Source: Thalassococcus halodurans
GTDB taxonomy: Bacteria > Pseudomonadota > Alphaproteobacteria > Rhodobacterales > Rhodobacteraceae
Reading direction: 5' to 3'
Assembly: GCF_900108225.1 (NCBI RefSeq)
Contig: NZ_FNUZ01000004.1
Location: forward strand, 248,001-312,000
DNA: 64,000 nucleotides
Positions 18,050 to 28,051 of the stretch are shown piece after piece. The notes under the pieces were generated by a model. It was not told where the DNA came from. It did no database searches and was given only the letters and a program-made list of their open reading frames with translations. The position numbers and the translations under genes were made by a program. Positions within the stretch are counted from its first letter, which is position 1. Every line of letters begins with the position of its first letter.

Positions 18050-18985
18050 TTAAAGCATCGCCAGTCCGGCCAAAGCAAGCCCGCAAAGAACAAGGGCGCG
18101 GTGATAGAGTGACACAGCCTTGCGCATCGCCTGCGCATCGGGATCTGGTGCCCCTTCGTTCAGCCAAGGCTCGTTGGCTGTGTGACCATCATAAATCCGT
18201 GGGCCGGATAGCCTGACGTTCAACGCAGCGGCCATTGCGCCCTCGGGCCAGCCAGCGTTGGGCGAGCGGTGGTTCGGTGCATCGCGGAGCATTGATTTCA
18301 AGGCAACCAACGGGCGCCTGGAGGCACAGGCAAAGGCCAGACCGGTCAGGCGCGCGGGGATCAGGTTGACCACATCATCGACCCGCGCAGCGACCTTACC
18401 AAAGGCTTCGTACCGGTCAGACTTATGTCCGATCATCGAATCCATCGTGTTGATCGCCTTGTACGCATAAATGCCCGGAAGCCCCAGCAGCGCCCCCCAA
18501 AACAGCGGCGCGACGATCCCGTCTGATGTGTTCTCAGCAAGGCTTTCTGTCGCAGCGCGCGCAACGGCGGGTGCATCCAGTTGCGATGGATTGCGCCCGA
18601 CGATCATGCTGACAGCGTAGCGCGCGGCGGGCAGATCGTTGGCGGCCAAGGCCGTGGCGACGGCTTGGTAATGATCGCGCATGGACCGCAGCGCGATCAT
18701 CGGCCAAGCCAGAACCGCCCCGATCAGCGTTCCGATCCAGCTGTCGGGCAGGGCGGCTTGAACCACGATCATCGGGACCGCAGCCAAGGCGACAACGACC
18801 AGAACGGTCACCGCGCCGCCAAAGATACGGGCGTTCCGAGAACCGTTGTTCAGGCGTGTTTCGCAGAGAGTGATCGCCTTGCCGATCCACGTCACCGGGT
18901 GCCCGATCCGCGCATAAAGCTTGTCCGGCCAGCCGAAGGCCAGATCAAGGATCATTCCGCCCAGCATCATCAACGCGAAACTCAT
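18050..18985 (-). CDS. cobD: Adenosylcobinamide-phosphate synthase (CobD/CbiB)
   Basis: A 311-residue integral membrane protein with five or so hydrophobic segments that joins aminopropanol (phosphate) to adenosylcobyric acid. Typical blocks: LAFGWPDKLYARIGHPVTWIG cut as LAFGWPD and HPVTWIGKAI, IVGRNPSQLDAPAVARAATES split around VGRNP, ENTSDGIVAPLFWG and AINTMDSMIGH. The ATG overlaps the stop of the upstream kinase gene by four bases. Naming differs between organisms (cobD in Pseudomonas, cbiB in Salmonella). Confidence 0.92.
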   Translation of the reverse strand: MSFALMMLGGMILDLAFGWPDKLYARIGHPVTWIGKAITLCETRLNNGSRNARIFGGAVTVLVVVALAAVPMIVVQAALPDSWIGTLIGAVLAWPMIALRSMRDHYQAVATALAANDLPAARYAVSMIVGRNPSQLDAPAVARAATESLAENTSDGIVAPLFWGALLGLPGIYAYKAINTMDSMIGHKSDRYEAFGKVAARVDDVVNLIPARLTGLAFACASRRPLVALKSMLRDAPNHRSPNAGWPEGAMAAALNVRLSGPRIYDGHTANEPWLNEGAPDPDAQAMRKAVSLYHRALVLCGLALAGLAML

Positions 18986-19758
18986 GCGCGACCTGTTTGA
19001 AAGCAAAGGATGTCTGTCAGGCCCGCCTCGCGCAGGGCGTCTGCGCCATGGGGCGGGACCGTGTCGGGGGTAAAAACAAGCCCGCGCGCCGATCCGGTGT
19101 GCGCCCGAACCATGCCCAGTGCCCCAAGGTCGCGGGCCAGATCGGCCATCGGGTCGGTAGGACCACGGCGCGTTGTGCAGCGTTGTGCTGAAGACGTGGC
19201 GATGGCGGCAAGGCGCGTAAGATCGCCTTGGTTGGCTGCGGCCTGCCAGTCATCGATCAGGTCACTGACGTCGTCGAAATCGGTATCTGCTGCATCGGTG
19301 CGTTGCGGCGCACCCCATAACCCGCCAAGGATGGTCGCGAGCGGAGGTGGGGTAACTTCGCGCAGGACACGCCCCTGCCGCGATGCCCAAACCAGTCGGT
19401 CAGGGTCTGCGAACATCAACGGGTCGCTTGCCTGCTCGGCGGCAATGCACGCCTCTGCCAGCGTTTCATCGGCCCCACCGAAACCCGCCGCGCGGGCCAG
19501 CGCCACCAAGGTTGCCGTCGACGCGCCGCCGCCGATGCCCAACGGGAAGTTCCGCGTGACGCCGGTTGGCAATGCGTCGATCCCCAATCGGGCCGCAAAA
19601 CGTGACAACACGTCATCGCTGAACGCCATCGTGTCGTCGCCCGGTGCAGTGACACGGAAGTCAGGGCAGGGCAGTGTGATCAGAACGACCGGTCCCTCAG
19701 GGCCGAAACGTCCCTGCACCCATTCGCCGAAATGTCCTGTGACGGTGGCCGGTGTCAT
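18982..19758 (-). CDS. GHMP-family L-threonine kinase for B12 (BluE/PduX-like)
   Basis: A 258-residue GHMP kinase. It starts MTPATVTGHFGEWVQGRFGP, as PduX-type kinases do, and has the GHMP phosphate-binding motif FPLGIGGGASTATL. It is expected to phosphorylate L-threonine to feed the threonine-phosphate decarboxylase encoded two genes downstream. In Rhodobacter capsulatus the corresponding gene is bluE; that name is likely but assigned from recall of family and context. Overlaps of four bases at both ends place it firmly in the bluB-side operon. Confidence 0.8.
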   Translation of the reverse strand: MTPATVTGHFGEWVQGRFGPEGPVVLITLPCPDFRVTAPGDDTMAFSDDVLSRFAARLGIDALPTGVTRNFPLGIGGGASTATLVALARAAGFGGADETLAEACIAAEQASDPLMFADPDRLVWASRQGRVLREVTPPPLATILGGLWGAPQRTDAADTDFDDVSDLIDDWQAAANQGDLTRLAAIATSSAQRCTTRRGPTDPMADLARDLGALGMVRAHTGSARGLVFTPDTVPPHGADALREAGLTDILCFQTGRA

Positions 19759-20333
19759 CTGCCATTCACCTCGATCGCGGACAACGGACCGTCGGGACCG
19801 CAGCGCAGGCGCGTGACGGAAAGGTTCGCCACCTCGAACGCAAGCCCGCCGGGAACATGCCCTGTTACCAAGGCCAAGGCCGCGCGGATCACGCCGGCGT
19901 GGACGACCAGCGCCGTGGTCCCGTGCGTCAAAGCCGCGCGGCTGTGGTCTGCCAAAGCAGGGGCCACACGATCGCAAACTTGCGCAAAGCTTTCACCGCG
20001 GGGGGCGGCGTATCTTGCCAGATCGGCGCTGCTGAGGACGCCCAGATCGGGAAGCTCTTCGAACAGTAGGCCATCGTGGTCGCCAAAGTCCTGTTCCCAC
20101 AGGCGGTGATCCTGTTCAAAGCTGTCAAACAAAGCCTCTGCCGTTTGGCGGCAGCGTAGGGCGGGGCTGCTGATGACGCGTGCGATAGGGCCGATTTTGG
20201 CCTTCACCGCAGCTACTGCATCCGCGTCGATTTTCGCGTCCACGTCCGTGCGGCCAAACAGGCGACCGGGAACAGCGACGGGCGCGTGACGGATCAGGAT
20301 CAACTCGGCGCTGGAGTTCGCATTTGTACCCAA
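19755..20333 (-). CDS. Histidine phosphatase, probable alpha-ribazole phosphatase (CobC/BluF-like)
   Basis: A 192-residue phosphoglycerate-mutase-fold phosphatase. The catalytic RHxP variant is LILIRHAPVAVPG (usually RHG), with a second catalytic His in LVVHAGVIRA and an SSPALRCRQTAEAL phosphate pocket. In this neighbourhood the likely job is dephosphorylation in the lower-ligand loop (alpha-ribazole phosphate or cobalamin phosphate). R. capsulatus bluF is the probable counterpart. First gene of the minus-strand nucleotide-loop operon, divergent from cobP across about 50 bases. Confidence 0.75.
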   Translation of the reverse strand: MGTNANSSAELILIRHAPVAVPGRLFGRTDVDAKIDADAVAAVKAKIGPIARVISSPALRCRQTAEALFDSFEQDHRLWEQDFGDHDGLLFEELPDLGVLSSADLARYAAPRGESFAQVCDRVAPALADHSRAALTHGTTALVVHAGVIRAALALVTGHVPGGLAFEVANLSVTRLRCGPDGPLSAIEVNGR

Positions 20334-20384
20334 GAGGTCGGCTTTCGGACTTTATTTTTGCATTGGAAAGTGCTTTCCCACGGA

Positions 20385-20918
20385 ATGATGAAAAAGTCGA
20401 TACTGATAACCGGTGGCGCGCGGTCGGGGAAATCCCAGCTGGCGGAACGCAAGGCGCTACAGCCCTGTGGGCGGGCTATCTATATCGCAACGTCGCGGAT
20501 CTATGATGGCGACACCGAGATGGCAGCACGCGTGGCAGCCCATAAGGCGCGACGCGGTCCGGAATGGACCGAGGTCGATGCGCCCACCGATCTGGCTGGC
20601 GCCTTGGTGTCCACAGACGGTGACCAGCCCAGGCTGGTGGATTGCCTGACCCTGTGGCTGACCAACCTGATGCTTGATGACGCAGACTGGCAGGCCGAAA
20701 CCGGCCGTCTGGTCGAAACACTAACAACACAAAGCGCGCCTGTGGTCTTCGTGACGAACGAAGTCGGGCTGGGGATCGTGCCAGAGAACAAACTGGCGCG
20801 GGCCTTTCGCGATGCCGCTGGCTACGTGAACCAGGCCGTGGCCGAGGCGTGCGATGAAGTCTGGCTTGCGGTGGCAGGCCATCCAATGAGGGTAAAACCA
20901 AATGACACTCCTTTCTGA
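20385..20918 (+). CDS. cobP: Adenosylcobinamide kinase/guanylyltransferase CobP (CobU)
   Basis: A 177-residue bifunctional enzyme activating adenosylcobinamide to its GDP derivative. P-loop ITGGARSGKSQLAE (residues 9-22 or so), the AHKARRGPEW block holding the guanylylated His, LVDCLTLWLTN and FVTNEVGLGIVPENKLAR are family signatures. The start is one of two adjacent ATGs (20385 or 20388); upstream open frame runs into the divergent promoter region. It overlaps cobT by 17 bases. Confidence 0.94.
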   Translation: MMKKSILITGGARSGKSQLAERKALQPCGRAIYIATSRIYDGDTEMAARVAAHKARRGPEWTEVDAPTDLAGALVSTDGDQPRLVDCLTLWLTNLMLDDADWQAETGRLVETLTTQSAPVVFVTNEVGLGIVPENKLARAFRDAAGYVNQAVAEACDEVWLAVAGHPMRVKPNDTPF

Positions 20919-21918
20919 CATCACCTCGCTTGAAGCTGTTGCTGCTTTGGCTGAAACCCTGCCTGCGGCTGACGCTGGTGCGATCAATGTCGCGACCGAG
21001 CGTCAGAACAGCCTGACAAAACCGATGGGTGCATTGGGTCGTCTGGAAGAACTGGCGATTTTCATGGCCGGTTGGCAGGAAACAGATCGCCCGTCGATCA
21101 AGCGCGCTCAGGCCGTTGTCTTTGCCGGCAATCATGGCGTTTGTGCCCAAGGGGTTAACCCGTTCCCGCAGGAAGTAACTGCGCAGATGGTGGCCAACTT
21201 TGAACATGGTGGCGCCGCGATCAACCAGCTGTGCCGCGCGAATGGTGCGGATCTGTCTGTGATCGCGATTGATCTTGATACGCCCACCAACGACATCACC
21301 CAAGGCGCGGCCATGTCCGAGGCTGAAACACTGGACGCGATGTGCCGTGGGGCCGAGGCCGTTGATGCTGACGCAAGTGTGCTGGTTCTGGGGGAAATGG
21401 GGATCGGCAACTCGACGATTGCTGCGGCCCTTGCGATGGCGGCCTTTGGTGGCGATGCAAAAGACTGGGTCGGGCGCGGCACCGGATCGGATGATGCGGG
21501 CGTGAACCGCAAGGTCGACGCGATCACCCGTGCCTGCGCGGCCAATTCAGACGCCTCTGGTCTTGCCCTGTTGTCTGCTGTTGGTGGTCGCGAACAGGCG
21601 GCCATTTGTGGCGCCGTTCTACAGGCGCGCGCGCTGCGTATTCCCGTCATTCTGGACGGGTTCATCTGTACGGCTGCGACTACACCCCTGTTTGCCGCCG
21701 ATCCGCGTTTCCTGGATCACTGCGTCGTCGGCCACGTCAGCCGCGAGCCCGGCCATGCGCGTCTGTTGGATGCGCTGAACAAACAGCCGGTTCTGTCTTT
21801 GGACATGGCGCTGGGCGAAGGGTCGGGCGCGGCAGTGGCACTGGGCATTCTGCGGTCTGCACTTGAATGCCACAACGGCATGGCAACCTTTGCCGAAGCA
21901 GGCGTGTCCGACGGATGA
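20902..21918 (+). CDS. cobT: Nicotinate-nucleotide-dimethylbenzimidazole phosphoribosyltransferase CobT
   Basis: A 338-residue enzyme that makes alpha-ribazole phosphate from DMB and nicotinate mononucleotide. KPMGALGRLE, VFAGNHGV, ALGEGSGAA (catalytic Glu), LGEMGIGNSTIAAAL and GTGSDDAGVNRK are typical. This is the small phosphoribosyltransferase CobT (CobU in Pseudomonas denitrificans), not the CobT chelatase subunit of the same name. It lies between cobP and cobV with overlaps on both sides. Confidence 0.94.
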   Translation: MTLLSDITSLEAVAALAETLPAADAGAINVATERQNSLTKPMGALGRLEELAIFMAGWQETDRPSIKRAQAVVFAGNHGVCAQGVNPFPQEVTAQMVANFEHGGAAINQLCRANGADLSVIAIDLDTPTNDITQGAAMSEAETLDAMCRGAEAVDADASVLVLGEMGIGNSTIAAALAMAAFGGDAKDWVGRGTGSDDAGVNRKVDAITRACAANSDASGLALLSAVGGREQAAICGAVLQARALRIPVILDGFICTAATTPLFAADPRFLDHCVVGHVSREPGHARLLDALNKQPVLSLDMALGEGSGAAVALGILRSALECHNGMATFAEAGVSDG

Positions 21919-22649
21919 GCCTGCGCGGACGCCTTGCAGAAGTGCAGTTGGCGGTGATGATGCTGACACGGCTTCCCGCCGGTCGCATCACGGGCGACGC
22001 GCCCGACCTGTCCGCTGCGCGCTGGGCGTTTCCCTTTGTGGGTCTTCTGATCGGTGGCCTGACATGGGCGGCCCATGCAGCGGCCACCGCTGTGGGCCTG
22101 CCGCCGATGGTGTCTGCAGGCGTGGCCTTGGCCGTTCTGGCGCTGGCGACGGGTGCTTTGCATTTTGACGGGCTGGCAGATTACGCCGATGGCATAGGCG
22201 GCGGGCGCGACAAGGCCCATGCGCTTGAGATCATGCGTGACAGCCGCGTGGGCAGCTACGGCGTGCTGGCGATGATCCTTGTGTCGCTTCTTTGGGTCGG
22301 CTCTGTCGCCGCCGCTGCGCCGGGTTTTCCCGAGTTTCTTTTCGCTGCCGTCCTAAGCCGTGCCGCGATGGTCATGGTGCAGGAGGCTTTGCCGCTGGCG
22401 CGCAACGACGGGATGGCGCAGCTTGCGTCAGGCCGTTCAAACGCAGCACGGGGTGTGGTGGCGGTCTTGGCCGTCGCGGCGCTGGTCGTTTGGCCCGTGC
22501 AATTGGTTGTATGTGCCGCGATGGCCGCGTTGATCGCCTTTCAGGCGAAGCGGAAGATCGGCGGGCAGACAGGTGATGTTCTGGGGGCTGTTCAATTCCT
22601 GACGGAAACGGCGATCTGGATCACCTTTGCGTCCAGCCTGCTTGGCTGA
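21915..22649 (+). CDS. cobV: Adenosylcobinamide-GDP ribazoletransferase CobV (CobS)
   Basis: A 244-residue membrane enzyme performing the last joining step, adenosylcobinamide-GDP plus alpha-ribazole (phosphate). Family blocks: LTRLPAG, ARWAFPFVGLLIGG (start of the first membrane segment), DGLADYADGIGGGRDKAHALEIMRDS quoted here only as DGLADYADGIGGG and EIMRDSRVGSYG. Five to six hydrophobic segments follow. The ATG overlaps the cobT stop by four bases (ATGA); a start 16 codons earlier exists but is not needed. Confidence 0.92.
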   Translation: MSLRGRLAEVQLAVMMLTRLPAGRITGDAPDLSAARWAFPFVGLLIGGLTWAAHAAATAVGLPPMVSAGVALAVLALATGALHFDGLADYADGIGGGRDKAHALEIMRDSRVGSYGVLAMILVSLLWVGSVAAAAPGFPEFLFAAVLSRAAMVMVQEALPLARNDGMAQLASGRSNAARGVVAVLAVAALVVWPVQLVVCAAMAALIAFQAKRKIGGQTGDVLGAVQFLTETAIWITFASSLLG

Positions 22650-22784
22650 GAACCCGAACAATGAGGTCTGGGAACACCCGTGCCCTTCTGTGCGAAAGGA
22701 AGCGCAAAACGTGTATTCCTGCATGCCTCGATTTGACACTGGAAACCCCGGACACAGATGCGTAGACAGGGGCGACACTTTGCG

Positions 22785-24044
22785 ATGGACGACTATGCTA
22801 TGAATGATCTCTTCAACAGCTTTATGACCGGACCTGACGAAAAGGGCCGTTTCGGCCAGTTCGGCGGCCGGTTCGTGTCGGAAACGCTGATGCCGCTGAT
22901 CCTTGAGTTGGAAAAGCAGTATGAGCATGCGAAGACTGACCAGAGCTTCTGGGACGAGATGGACTATCTCTGGAAGCACTATGTTGGCCGCCCGTCGCCG
23001 CTCTATTTCGCCGAACGCCTGACAGAACGTCTGGGCGGCGCGAAAATCTATCTCAAGCGTGACGAGCTGAACCACACCGGCGCGCACAAGATCAACAACG
23101 TGCTGGGCCAGATCATTCTGGCGCGTCGTATGGGCAAGACCCGTATCATCGCGGAAACAGGGGCCGGCCAGCACGGCGTGGCGACGGCAACTGTCTGCGC
23201 CAAGTTCGGTCTGAAGTGCGTGGTCTATATGGGGGCGCACGACGTTAAGCGTCAGGCACCGAACGTGTTCCGTATGCGCCTGCTGGGGGCCGAGGTTGTG
23301 CCGGTCACATCCGGCCGTGGCACGCTGAAAGACGCGATGAACGATGCGCTGCGCGATTGGGTGACCAACGTCCGCGATACGTTCTACTGCATCGGCACAG
23401 TCGCCGGTCCGCATCCCTATCCGGCGATGGTGCGTGATTTCCAGTCGATCATCGGCAAGGAAGCTAAAGAACAGATCATGGAGGCCGAAGGCCGTCTGCC
23501 CGATACGATCATCGCCGCCATTGGTGGTGGGTCGAACGCGATGGGCCTGTTCTATCCGTTCCTTGACGACAAGGCGGTCAACATCATCGGTGTTGAGGCC
23601 GGTGGTAAGGGCGTAAACGAAAAGATGGAGCATTGCGCGTCTTTGACAGGCGGGCGTCCGGGCGTTCTGCACGGCAACCGTACCTACCTGTTGCAGGATG
23701 ACGATGGTCAGATCCTTGAAGGCTTCTCGATCTCGGCGGGTCTGGATTATCCGGGCATCGGGCCCGAGCACGCTTGGCTGCATGACATCGGTCGCGCGCA
23801 GTACGTGGCGATCACCGACCGCGAGGCGCTGGACGCGTTCCAGCTTTGCTGTGAAACCGAGGGCATTATCCCCGCGTTGGAGCCGTCGCACGCGCTGGCT
23901 CACGTCGCGAAAATCGCGCCGGAACTGCCGAAAGACCATATTATCGTGATGAACATGTGTGGTCGCGGCGACAAAGACATCTTTACAGTCGCCAAGGCGC
24001 TTGGGTTCGATATGAGCGACACAGAAGGCCGCACAATCGACTAA
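22785..24044 (+). CDS. trpB: Tryptophan synthase beta chain
   Basis: A 419-residue PLP enzyme that condenses indole with serine. [17 protein letters not shown] at the N-terminus, HTGAHKINN with the PLP lysine, [12 protein letters not shown] and [13 protein letters not shown] are diagnostic. Start is uncertain: ATG at 22785 has AGGGG about twelve bases upstream, ATG at 22800 gives MNDLFNSF as in many relatives but lacks a ribosome site. A TTGACA element lies at 22733. trpA is not adjacent but about 14 kb away on the other strand. A strong terminator follows. Confidence 0.95.
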   Translation: MDDYAMNDLFNSFMTGPDEKGRFGQFGGRFVSETLMPLILELEKQYEHAKTDQSFWDEMDYLWKHYVGRPSPLYFAERLTERLGGAKIYLKRDELNHTGAHKINNVLGQIILARRMGKTRIIAETGAGQHGVATATVCAKFGLKCVVYMGAHDVKRQAPNVFRMRLLGAEVVPVTSGRGTLKDAMNDALRDWVTNVRDTFYCIGTVAGPHPYPAMVRDFQSIIGKEAKEQIMEAEGRLPDTIIAAIGGGSNAMGLFYPFLDDKAVNIIGVEAGGKGVNEKMEHCASLTGGRPGVLHGNRTYLLQDDDGQILEGFSISAGLDYPGIGPEHAWLHDIGRAQYVAITDREALDAFQLCCETEGIIPALEPSHALAHVAKIAPELPKDHIIVMNMCGRGDKDIFTVAKALGFDMSDTEGRTID

Positions 24045-24068
24045 GTTGTTGTTCTATATGCGTTTGCG

Positions 24069-24097
24069 AAACCCCGCTTTTCCAAAAAGCGGGGTTT
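24069..24097 (+). terminator. Rho-independent terminator of trpB
   Basis: AAACCCCGCTTTT and AAAAGCGGGGTTT form a perfect stem around a two- or three-base loop, followed by TTTTTCTTT. It starts about 25 bases after the trpB stop. Confidence 0.88.
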
Positions 24098-24230
24098 TTC
24101 TTTGGATAAACCAAAGTTTATGGCGCTAGTCCTGCGGTTTATGCAGGGTGATCTAGACCGTGGGTTGATAGCCTGAGTTGTCGTTTACCGATCATCTAAC
24201 ACGGCACAGCTTTGATGAGAGGAGATCACT

Positions 24231-24734
<504 letters not shown>

Positions 24735-24813
24735 TCAGTCGGTTCGTCCAAGACTCATGACCTTCGTGCCACCATGGTTTATTCCCGTCCCGTCCTGTGA
24801 AAAGGTTTGAGCC

Positions 24814-25278
24814 ATGGTGCCGCGTTATCTACATACTCTTGTTCTGATTGGTGCGCTGCTGTCCGGCGTTCCCGCGCTGGCGCAATCGGCACAAGACCAG
24901 ATTGTCCAAACCCTACGCAATCAGGGATACACGCGGATCGAAGTGTCCCGCACATGGCTTGGCCGTGTGCGGGTACATGCAGAGTCGCCTTTTGGTGAAC
25001 GTGAAATCGTTTTCAATCCGAAGACCGGAGCTATCCTTCGGGACTATTTCGAAGACGAAAACGACGACGATGATTATGATGACGATGATCACAACACGTC
25101 GTCGGGCAGTTCAAGCGGAAGTTCGTCGTCCAACAGTGGCTCTGGGTCGAATGACGATGACGACGATGATGATCGTGACGACAACGATGATGATGACGAC
25201 AGCGACGACGATGACGGTGACAGCGACGACGATGAAGAAGACGACGATGACGAAGATGATCACGACGATGATGATTGA
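24814..25278 (+). CDS. Exported PepSY-like protein with Asp-rich tail (copy 2)
   Basis: A 154-residue paralogue of the preceding gene product: signal peptide to about residue 23 (ALAQSAQDQIV mirrors ALAQSATDQIV of copy 1), then a PepSY-like segment to about residue 77 (NQGYTRIEVS ... IVFNPKTGAIL). The tail differs: an Asp/Asn stretch at 80-94, a Ser/Gly/Asn linker at 95-113, then an Asp-rich block to the end with scattered Ser, Glu, Arg and His. No strong terminator is seen between the two copies, so they may be co-transcribed. Function unknown; cation binding outside the inner membrane is inferred. Confidence 0.82.
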   Translation: MVPRYLHTLVLIGALLSGVPALAQSAQDQIVQTLRNQGYTRIEVSRTWLGRVRVHAESPFGEREIVFNPKTGAILRDYFEDENDDDDYDDDDHNTSSGSSSGSSSSNSGSGSNDDDDDDDRDDNDDDDDSDDDDGDSDDDEEDDDDEDDHDDDD

Positions 25279-25320
25279 CCGGCGCGCATATCCCGCAACA
25301 TGACTGACGGGACTTAATAC

Positions 25321-25842
25321 ATGAAAGAGCGGTTGATCTTTTCCCTGCTACTGGCGCTTCAGTTGATCTGTGCGTCAGTGTTTTTGTGGGAGCTGCTGTC
25401 ATCGCTTATCGGGTTTTCGTCGAGACCGATTTCTTGGGCGCTTTACGAAACCATCGAAATTTTGGCAGGCGTTGGCCTGATCCTCGGGGTTGTGATGACC
25501 GCCATTCTACTACGCAGAAGCGCGCGAGCGCGTGACAAGGCCGAAGCATCGCTGCGTCTGGCGTCTGGGGCATTCATGGATGTGCTGAACGAACGCTTTA
25601 CCGAATGGGGTTTGACCCCTGCCGAACGGGACGTTGCGCTGTTTTCAATCAAAGGCCTGTCCACGACCGAAATCGCCGCCCTTCGCCAGACATCAGAGGG
25701 CACGGTCAAAGCGCAAACAAACGCCATCTACCGCAAGGCGGGCGTCAGTGGCCGACCCCAGCTTTTGTCGCTGTTTATCGATGCGCTGATGGACGATCAG
25801 GTGGCGATGGTACCAGCCACCGTCACCGATGATGCGGCCTGA
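25321..25842 (+). CDS. Membrane-anchored LuxR-type transcriptional regulator
   Basis: A 173-residue protein with two predicted membrane spans (about residues 5-30 and 41-64) joined by a short loop containing SSRPISW, then a basic stretch (RRSARARDK) and a C-terminal LuxR-type helix-turn-helix: WGLTPAERDVALFSIKG, then STTEIAALRQTSEGTVKAQT. No receiver or ligand domain is present, so sensing would have to use the membrane part or a partner. It follows the two poly-Asp PepSY-like genes by about 40 bases and is the obvious candidate to control or respond to them; that link is inference. Confidence 0.82.
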   Translation: MKERLIFSLLLALQLICASVFLWELLSSLIGFSSRPISWALYETIEILAGVGLILGVVMTAILLRRSARARDKAEASLRLASGAFMDVLNERFTEWGLTPAERDVALFSIKGLSTTEIAALRQTSEGTVKAQTNAIYRKAGVSGRPQLLSLFIDALMDDQVAMVPATVTDDAA

Positions 25843-25844
25843 CG

Positions 25845-26219
25845 TTAGCCGTTCAATCCGTATTTCTTGAGAATCTCGAAGGGCACGATTTCCAGTGCTT
25901 TCTGGTGCGTGGCCTCAAGGTTCACGCGCGGGGCGCAACCTTCGTCATGGGCTTGCAGGAAGCGACCCGCGCACAGGCACCATTGATCCCCCGCGTTCAG
26001 GCCGGGGAAATTGAACTCGGGTCGCGGGGTCGACAGATCGTTGCCCACGTATTTCGAAAAGGCCAGAAACTCTGCCGTCATGATCGCACAAACGGTATGG
26101 CTGCCTTGATCGGCCATACAGGTGTTGCAATGGCCGTCACGGTAGAAACCTGTCAGGGGATCATCAGAGCAAGACTTCAGGTCTTGGCCGAAAACATTCA
26201 GTGAAGCGTCTTTTTCCAT
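25845..26219 (-). CDS. DUF2237 family protein
   Basis: A 124-residue soluble protein with family blocks NVFGQDLKSCSDDPLTGFYR (exactly the start of DUF2237), CNTCMADQGSHTVCAIM, FLAFSKYVGNDLSTPRPEF and GDQWCLCAGRFLQA. Six cysteines and several acidic residues suggest metal or redox chemistry, but no function is established. The ending (EILKKYGLNG) is also typical. It lies four bases downstream of the DUF2332 gene, in the same operon as pth. Confidence 0.85.
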   Translation of the reverse strand: MEKDASLNVFGQDLKSCSDDPLTGFYRDGHCNTCMADQGSHTVCAIMTAEFLAFSKYVGNDLSTPRPEFNFPGLNAGDQWCLCAGRFLQAHDEGCAPRVNLEATHQKALEIVPFEILKKYGLNG

Positions 26220-26222
26220 ATT

Positions 26223-27257
26223 TCAATCCAAGCGCGTCGGGCCGGTCCAGTCCACCCATCTTCCGTGAAAATCTGCGCGGCCCAATACGATTTCGCGCGC
26301 TTCTGGCCAAAGTGTCAGTGTCACCAGCGCCCCTTTGCCCTGACCGTCGTTTTCCATGGAAATGCGGGCAAGGGGTCGGTCTGCGCCAAAGGTGTTCATT
26401 GCTTTCATGGCGGTAGCCTTGGTTGCCTCGGGGAAATACTGCCACGCGACGGTATGATAGATCACTGCCATATGGTCGGGATCGGTGCGGGGCAGGGCAT
26501 CAGTCAGCCAATCGCCCGCATCGCCTGCATCCGGTGTCAGGCCACTGCGATGCGCGGCCTCAAGGGCGGCTTGCGTGCGGGTTTTGCGATCTTCCTGATC
26601 GGGCCAGATGTAGGACATCAACCGTTCGCAATCTTCGGACTTTTCGGCCGAGATCGGCGTCAGATCAACGCCGCGCCGTGCTGCGATATCGACACTGGCG
26701 GGCGCGGGATGGTCGCCTGTCCACTCGGGTGTTAGGGTGAACAGCGGGTTTTGCGGGCCGTAGCGGACAGTGCCGGTGTCCACAGCGAACTGGTCGTTCA
26801 AGAGGTTCAGACCGGCGCTTGCGCCCAGTTCCATGATCGACAGCGGTTTGCCCGCCCACGCGGCGATCAGGTGCAATGCGGGGATGATCACCGCAGACCT
26901 GCGGACTTCGTTGGTTTGCGGGGCCGAGGCGAGCAGGGGAATGATCTGGTCGGCTTTTGCCGTCAGCGCGGTTTCAACGATTGTCCACAGCGCCGCATCG
27001 TCCGTTTCGTGCGGCGGCCAATGGGGCGACAGATCAGGGTCGCCGCGCAGAACCAGCTGGTGCAACGCACCCGCCAGTCGCAGCGGCACGGAATCCGCCT
27101 GAATCGAGGGATCACCGTTCCAGTTCAGGACATGCGCCCCAACGGGACTATCCGTGGTCAGATGCTCAGCGCACAGCGTCATCAGACGTGCATTGAAGGG
27201 CGATCCCAAAGCGGCGCAGGCGGTTGCCTGAGCGCGAAAGACGTCGAGCACTGTCAT
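26223..27257 (-). CDS. DUF2332 domain-containing protein
   Basis: A 344-residue soluble protein. [46 protein letters not shown] (quoted in part: [13 protein letters not shown]) and [12 protein letters not shown] match the DUF2332 family; the [10 protein letters not shown] segment recalls a SAM-methyltransferase motif I. Activity is unknown. It overlaps the pth stop by four bases and precedes DUF2237 closely. Confidence 0.85.
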   Translation of the reverse strand: MTVLDVFRAQATACAALGSPFNARLMTLCAEHLTTDSPVGAHVLNWNGDPSIQADSVPLRLAGALHQLVLRGDPDLSPHWPPHETDDAALWTIVETALTAKADQIIPLLASAPQTNEVRRSAVIIPALHLIAAWAGKPLSIMELGASAGLNLLNDQFAVDTGTVRYGPQNPLFTLTPEWTGDHPAPASVDIAARRGVDLTPISAEKSEDCERLMSYIWPDQEDRKTRTQAALEAAHRSGLTPDAGDAGDWLTDALPRTDPDHMAVIYHTVAWQYFPEATKATAMKAMNTFGADRPLARISMENDGQGKGALVTLTLWPEAREIVLGRADFHGRWVDWTGPTRLD

Positions 27258-27946
27258 CTGAATTTATCCGCCAGTTTTTGCAGCGGGCTGCGTGTGTCCT
27301 CGACGGGTTCCTGCGCGGGGTCGGGGGTCGTGGCAGGCTTCGGATCAGGCTTTCTCTTGGGTGTTGTGGAAGAACGCGGAGGAGCGGTCCGCAGTGCGAC
27401 CTTGTTCATAAAGCCACCAGCATCGCCATCGGCCAGATCCGCCGCACCATCGGAAATTCCGCGCATCATGTCATCCAGCCAGTCCTGTTCGGCCTTGGCA
27501 AAATCATGCAACACATAACCCGCGACCAATTCCTTGCGGCCCGGATGACCGATGCCCAGACGCACGCGTTGATAGCCTTCGCCGATATGTCCGTGGATCG
27601 AGCGCAGACCATTATGGCCCGCGTGCCCGCCACCCATTTTGACCTTCAAACGCCCGGGCGCGAGGTCAAGTTCGTCGTGGAAAACACAGACGTCAGCGGG
27701 ATCGATTTTGTAAAATCGCATCGCTTCACCAACCGACTGGCCTGAGCGGTTCATGAATGTCATCGGCTTCAGAAGCAGAACCTTGTCAGAGCCCAGACGG
27801 CCCTCGGTCAGCTCACCCTGAAACTTGGATTTCCACGGGCCAAAGCCGTGGTCTTCGGCAATGCGATCAAGCGCCATGAAGCCGATATTGTGACGGTTTC
27901 CAGCGTACTCTCGTCCCGGATTTCCCAGACCGACAAACAGTTTCAT
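27254..27946 (-). CDS. pth: Peptidyl-tRNA hydrolase
   Basis: A 230-residue enzyme that frees tRNA from prematurely released peptidyl-tRNA. [20 protein letters not shown] with catalytic His19, [26 protein letters not shown] (catalytic Asp) and [12 protein letters not shown] are all present. Beyond the usual ~190 residues there is a Pro/Lys/Thr-rich tail of about 40 residues ([13 protein letters not shown]), a common addition in this bacterial group. Start chosen at the family N-terminus; the frame remains open upstream. It heads a pth-DUF2332-DUF2237 unit. Confidence 0.95.
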   Translation of the reverse strand: MKLFVGLGNPGREYAGNRHNIGFMALDRIAEDHGFGPWKSKFQGELTEGRLGSDKVLLLKPMTFMNRSGQSVGEAMRFYKIDPADVCVFHDELDLAPGRLKVKMGGGHAGHNGLRSIHGHIGEGYQRVRLGIGHPGRKELVAGYVLHDFAKAEQDWLDDMMRGISDGAADLADGDAGGFMNKVALRTAPPRSSTTPKRKPDPKPATTPDPAQEPVEDTRSPLQKLADKFR

Positions 27947-28000
27947 CGCAGCCCTCCATGGTTGCGCACCAGAAATAGGCGCAAGGCGGGGTATGCGCAA

Positions 28001-28028
28001 CCAAGCGGGGCGCACATCCCCCGCTTGG
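28001..28028 (-). terminator. Terminator-like hairpin after asd
   Basis: CCAAGCGGGG and CCCCGCTTGG form a ten-base-pair stem with an eight-base loop, located between the asd stop and the pth start. There is no T-run on either side, so termination may be weak or factor-dependent. Confidence 0.5.
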
Positions 28029-28051
28029 CGCAACAGACAGGTCCAGAGTGA

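Noticed and set aside
22437-23939. 500-residue minus-strand open frame
   Set aside because: Antisense to cobV and trpB; a product of strong third-position GC bias, with no recognisable domain.
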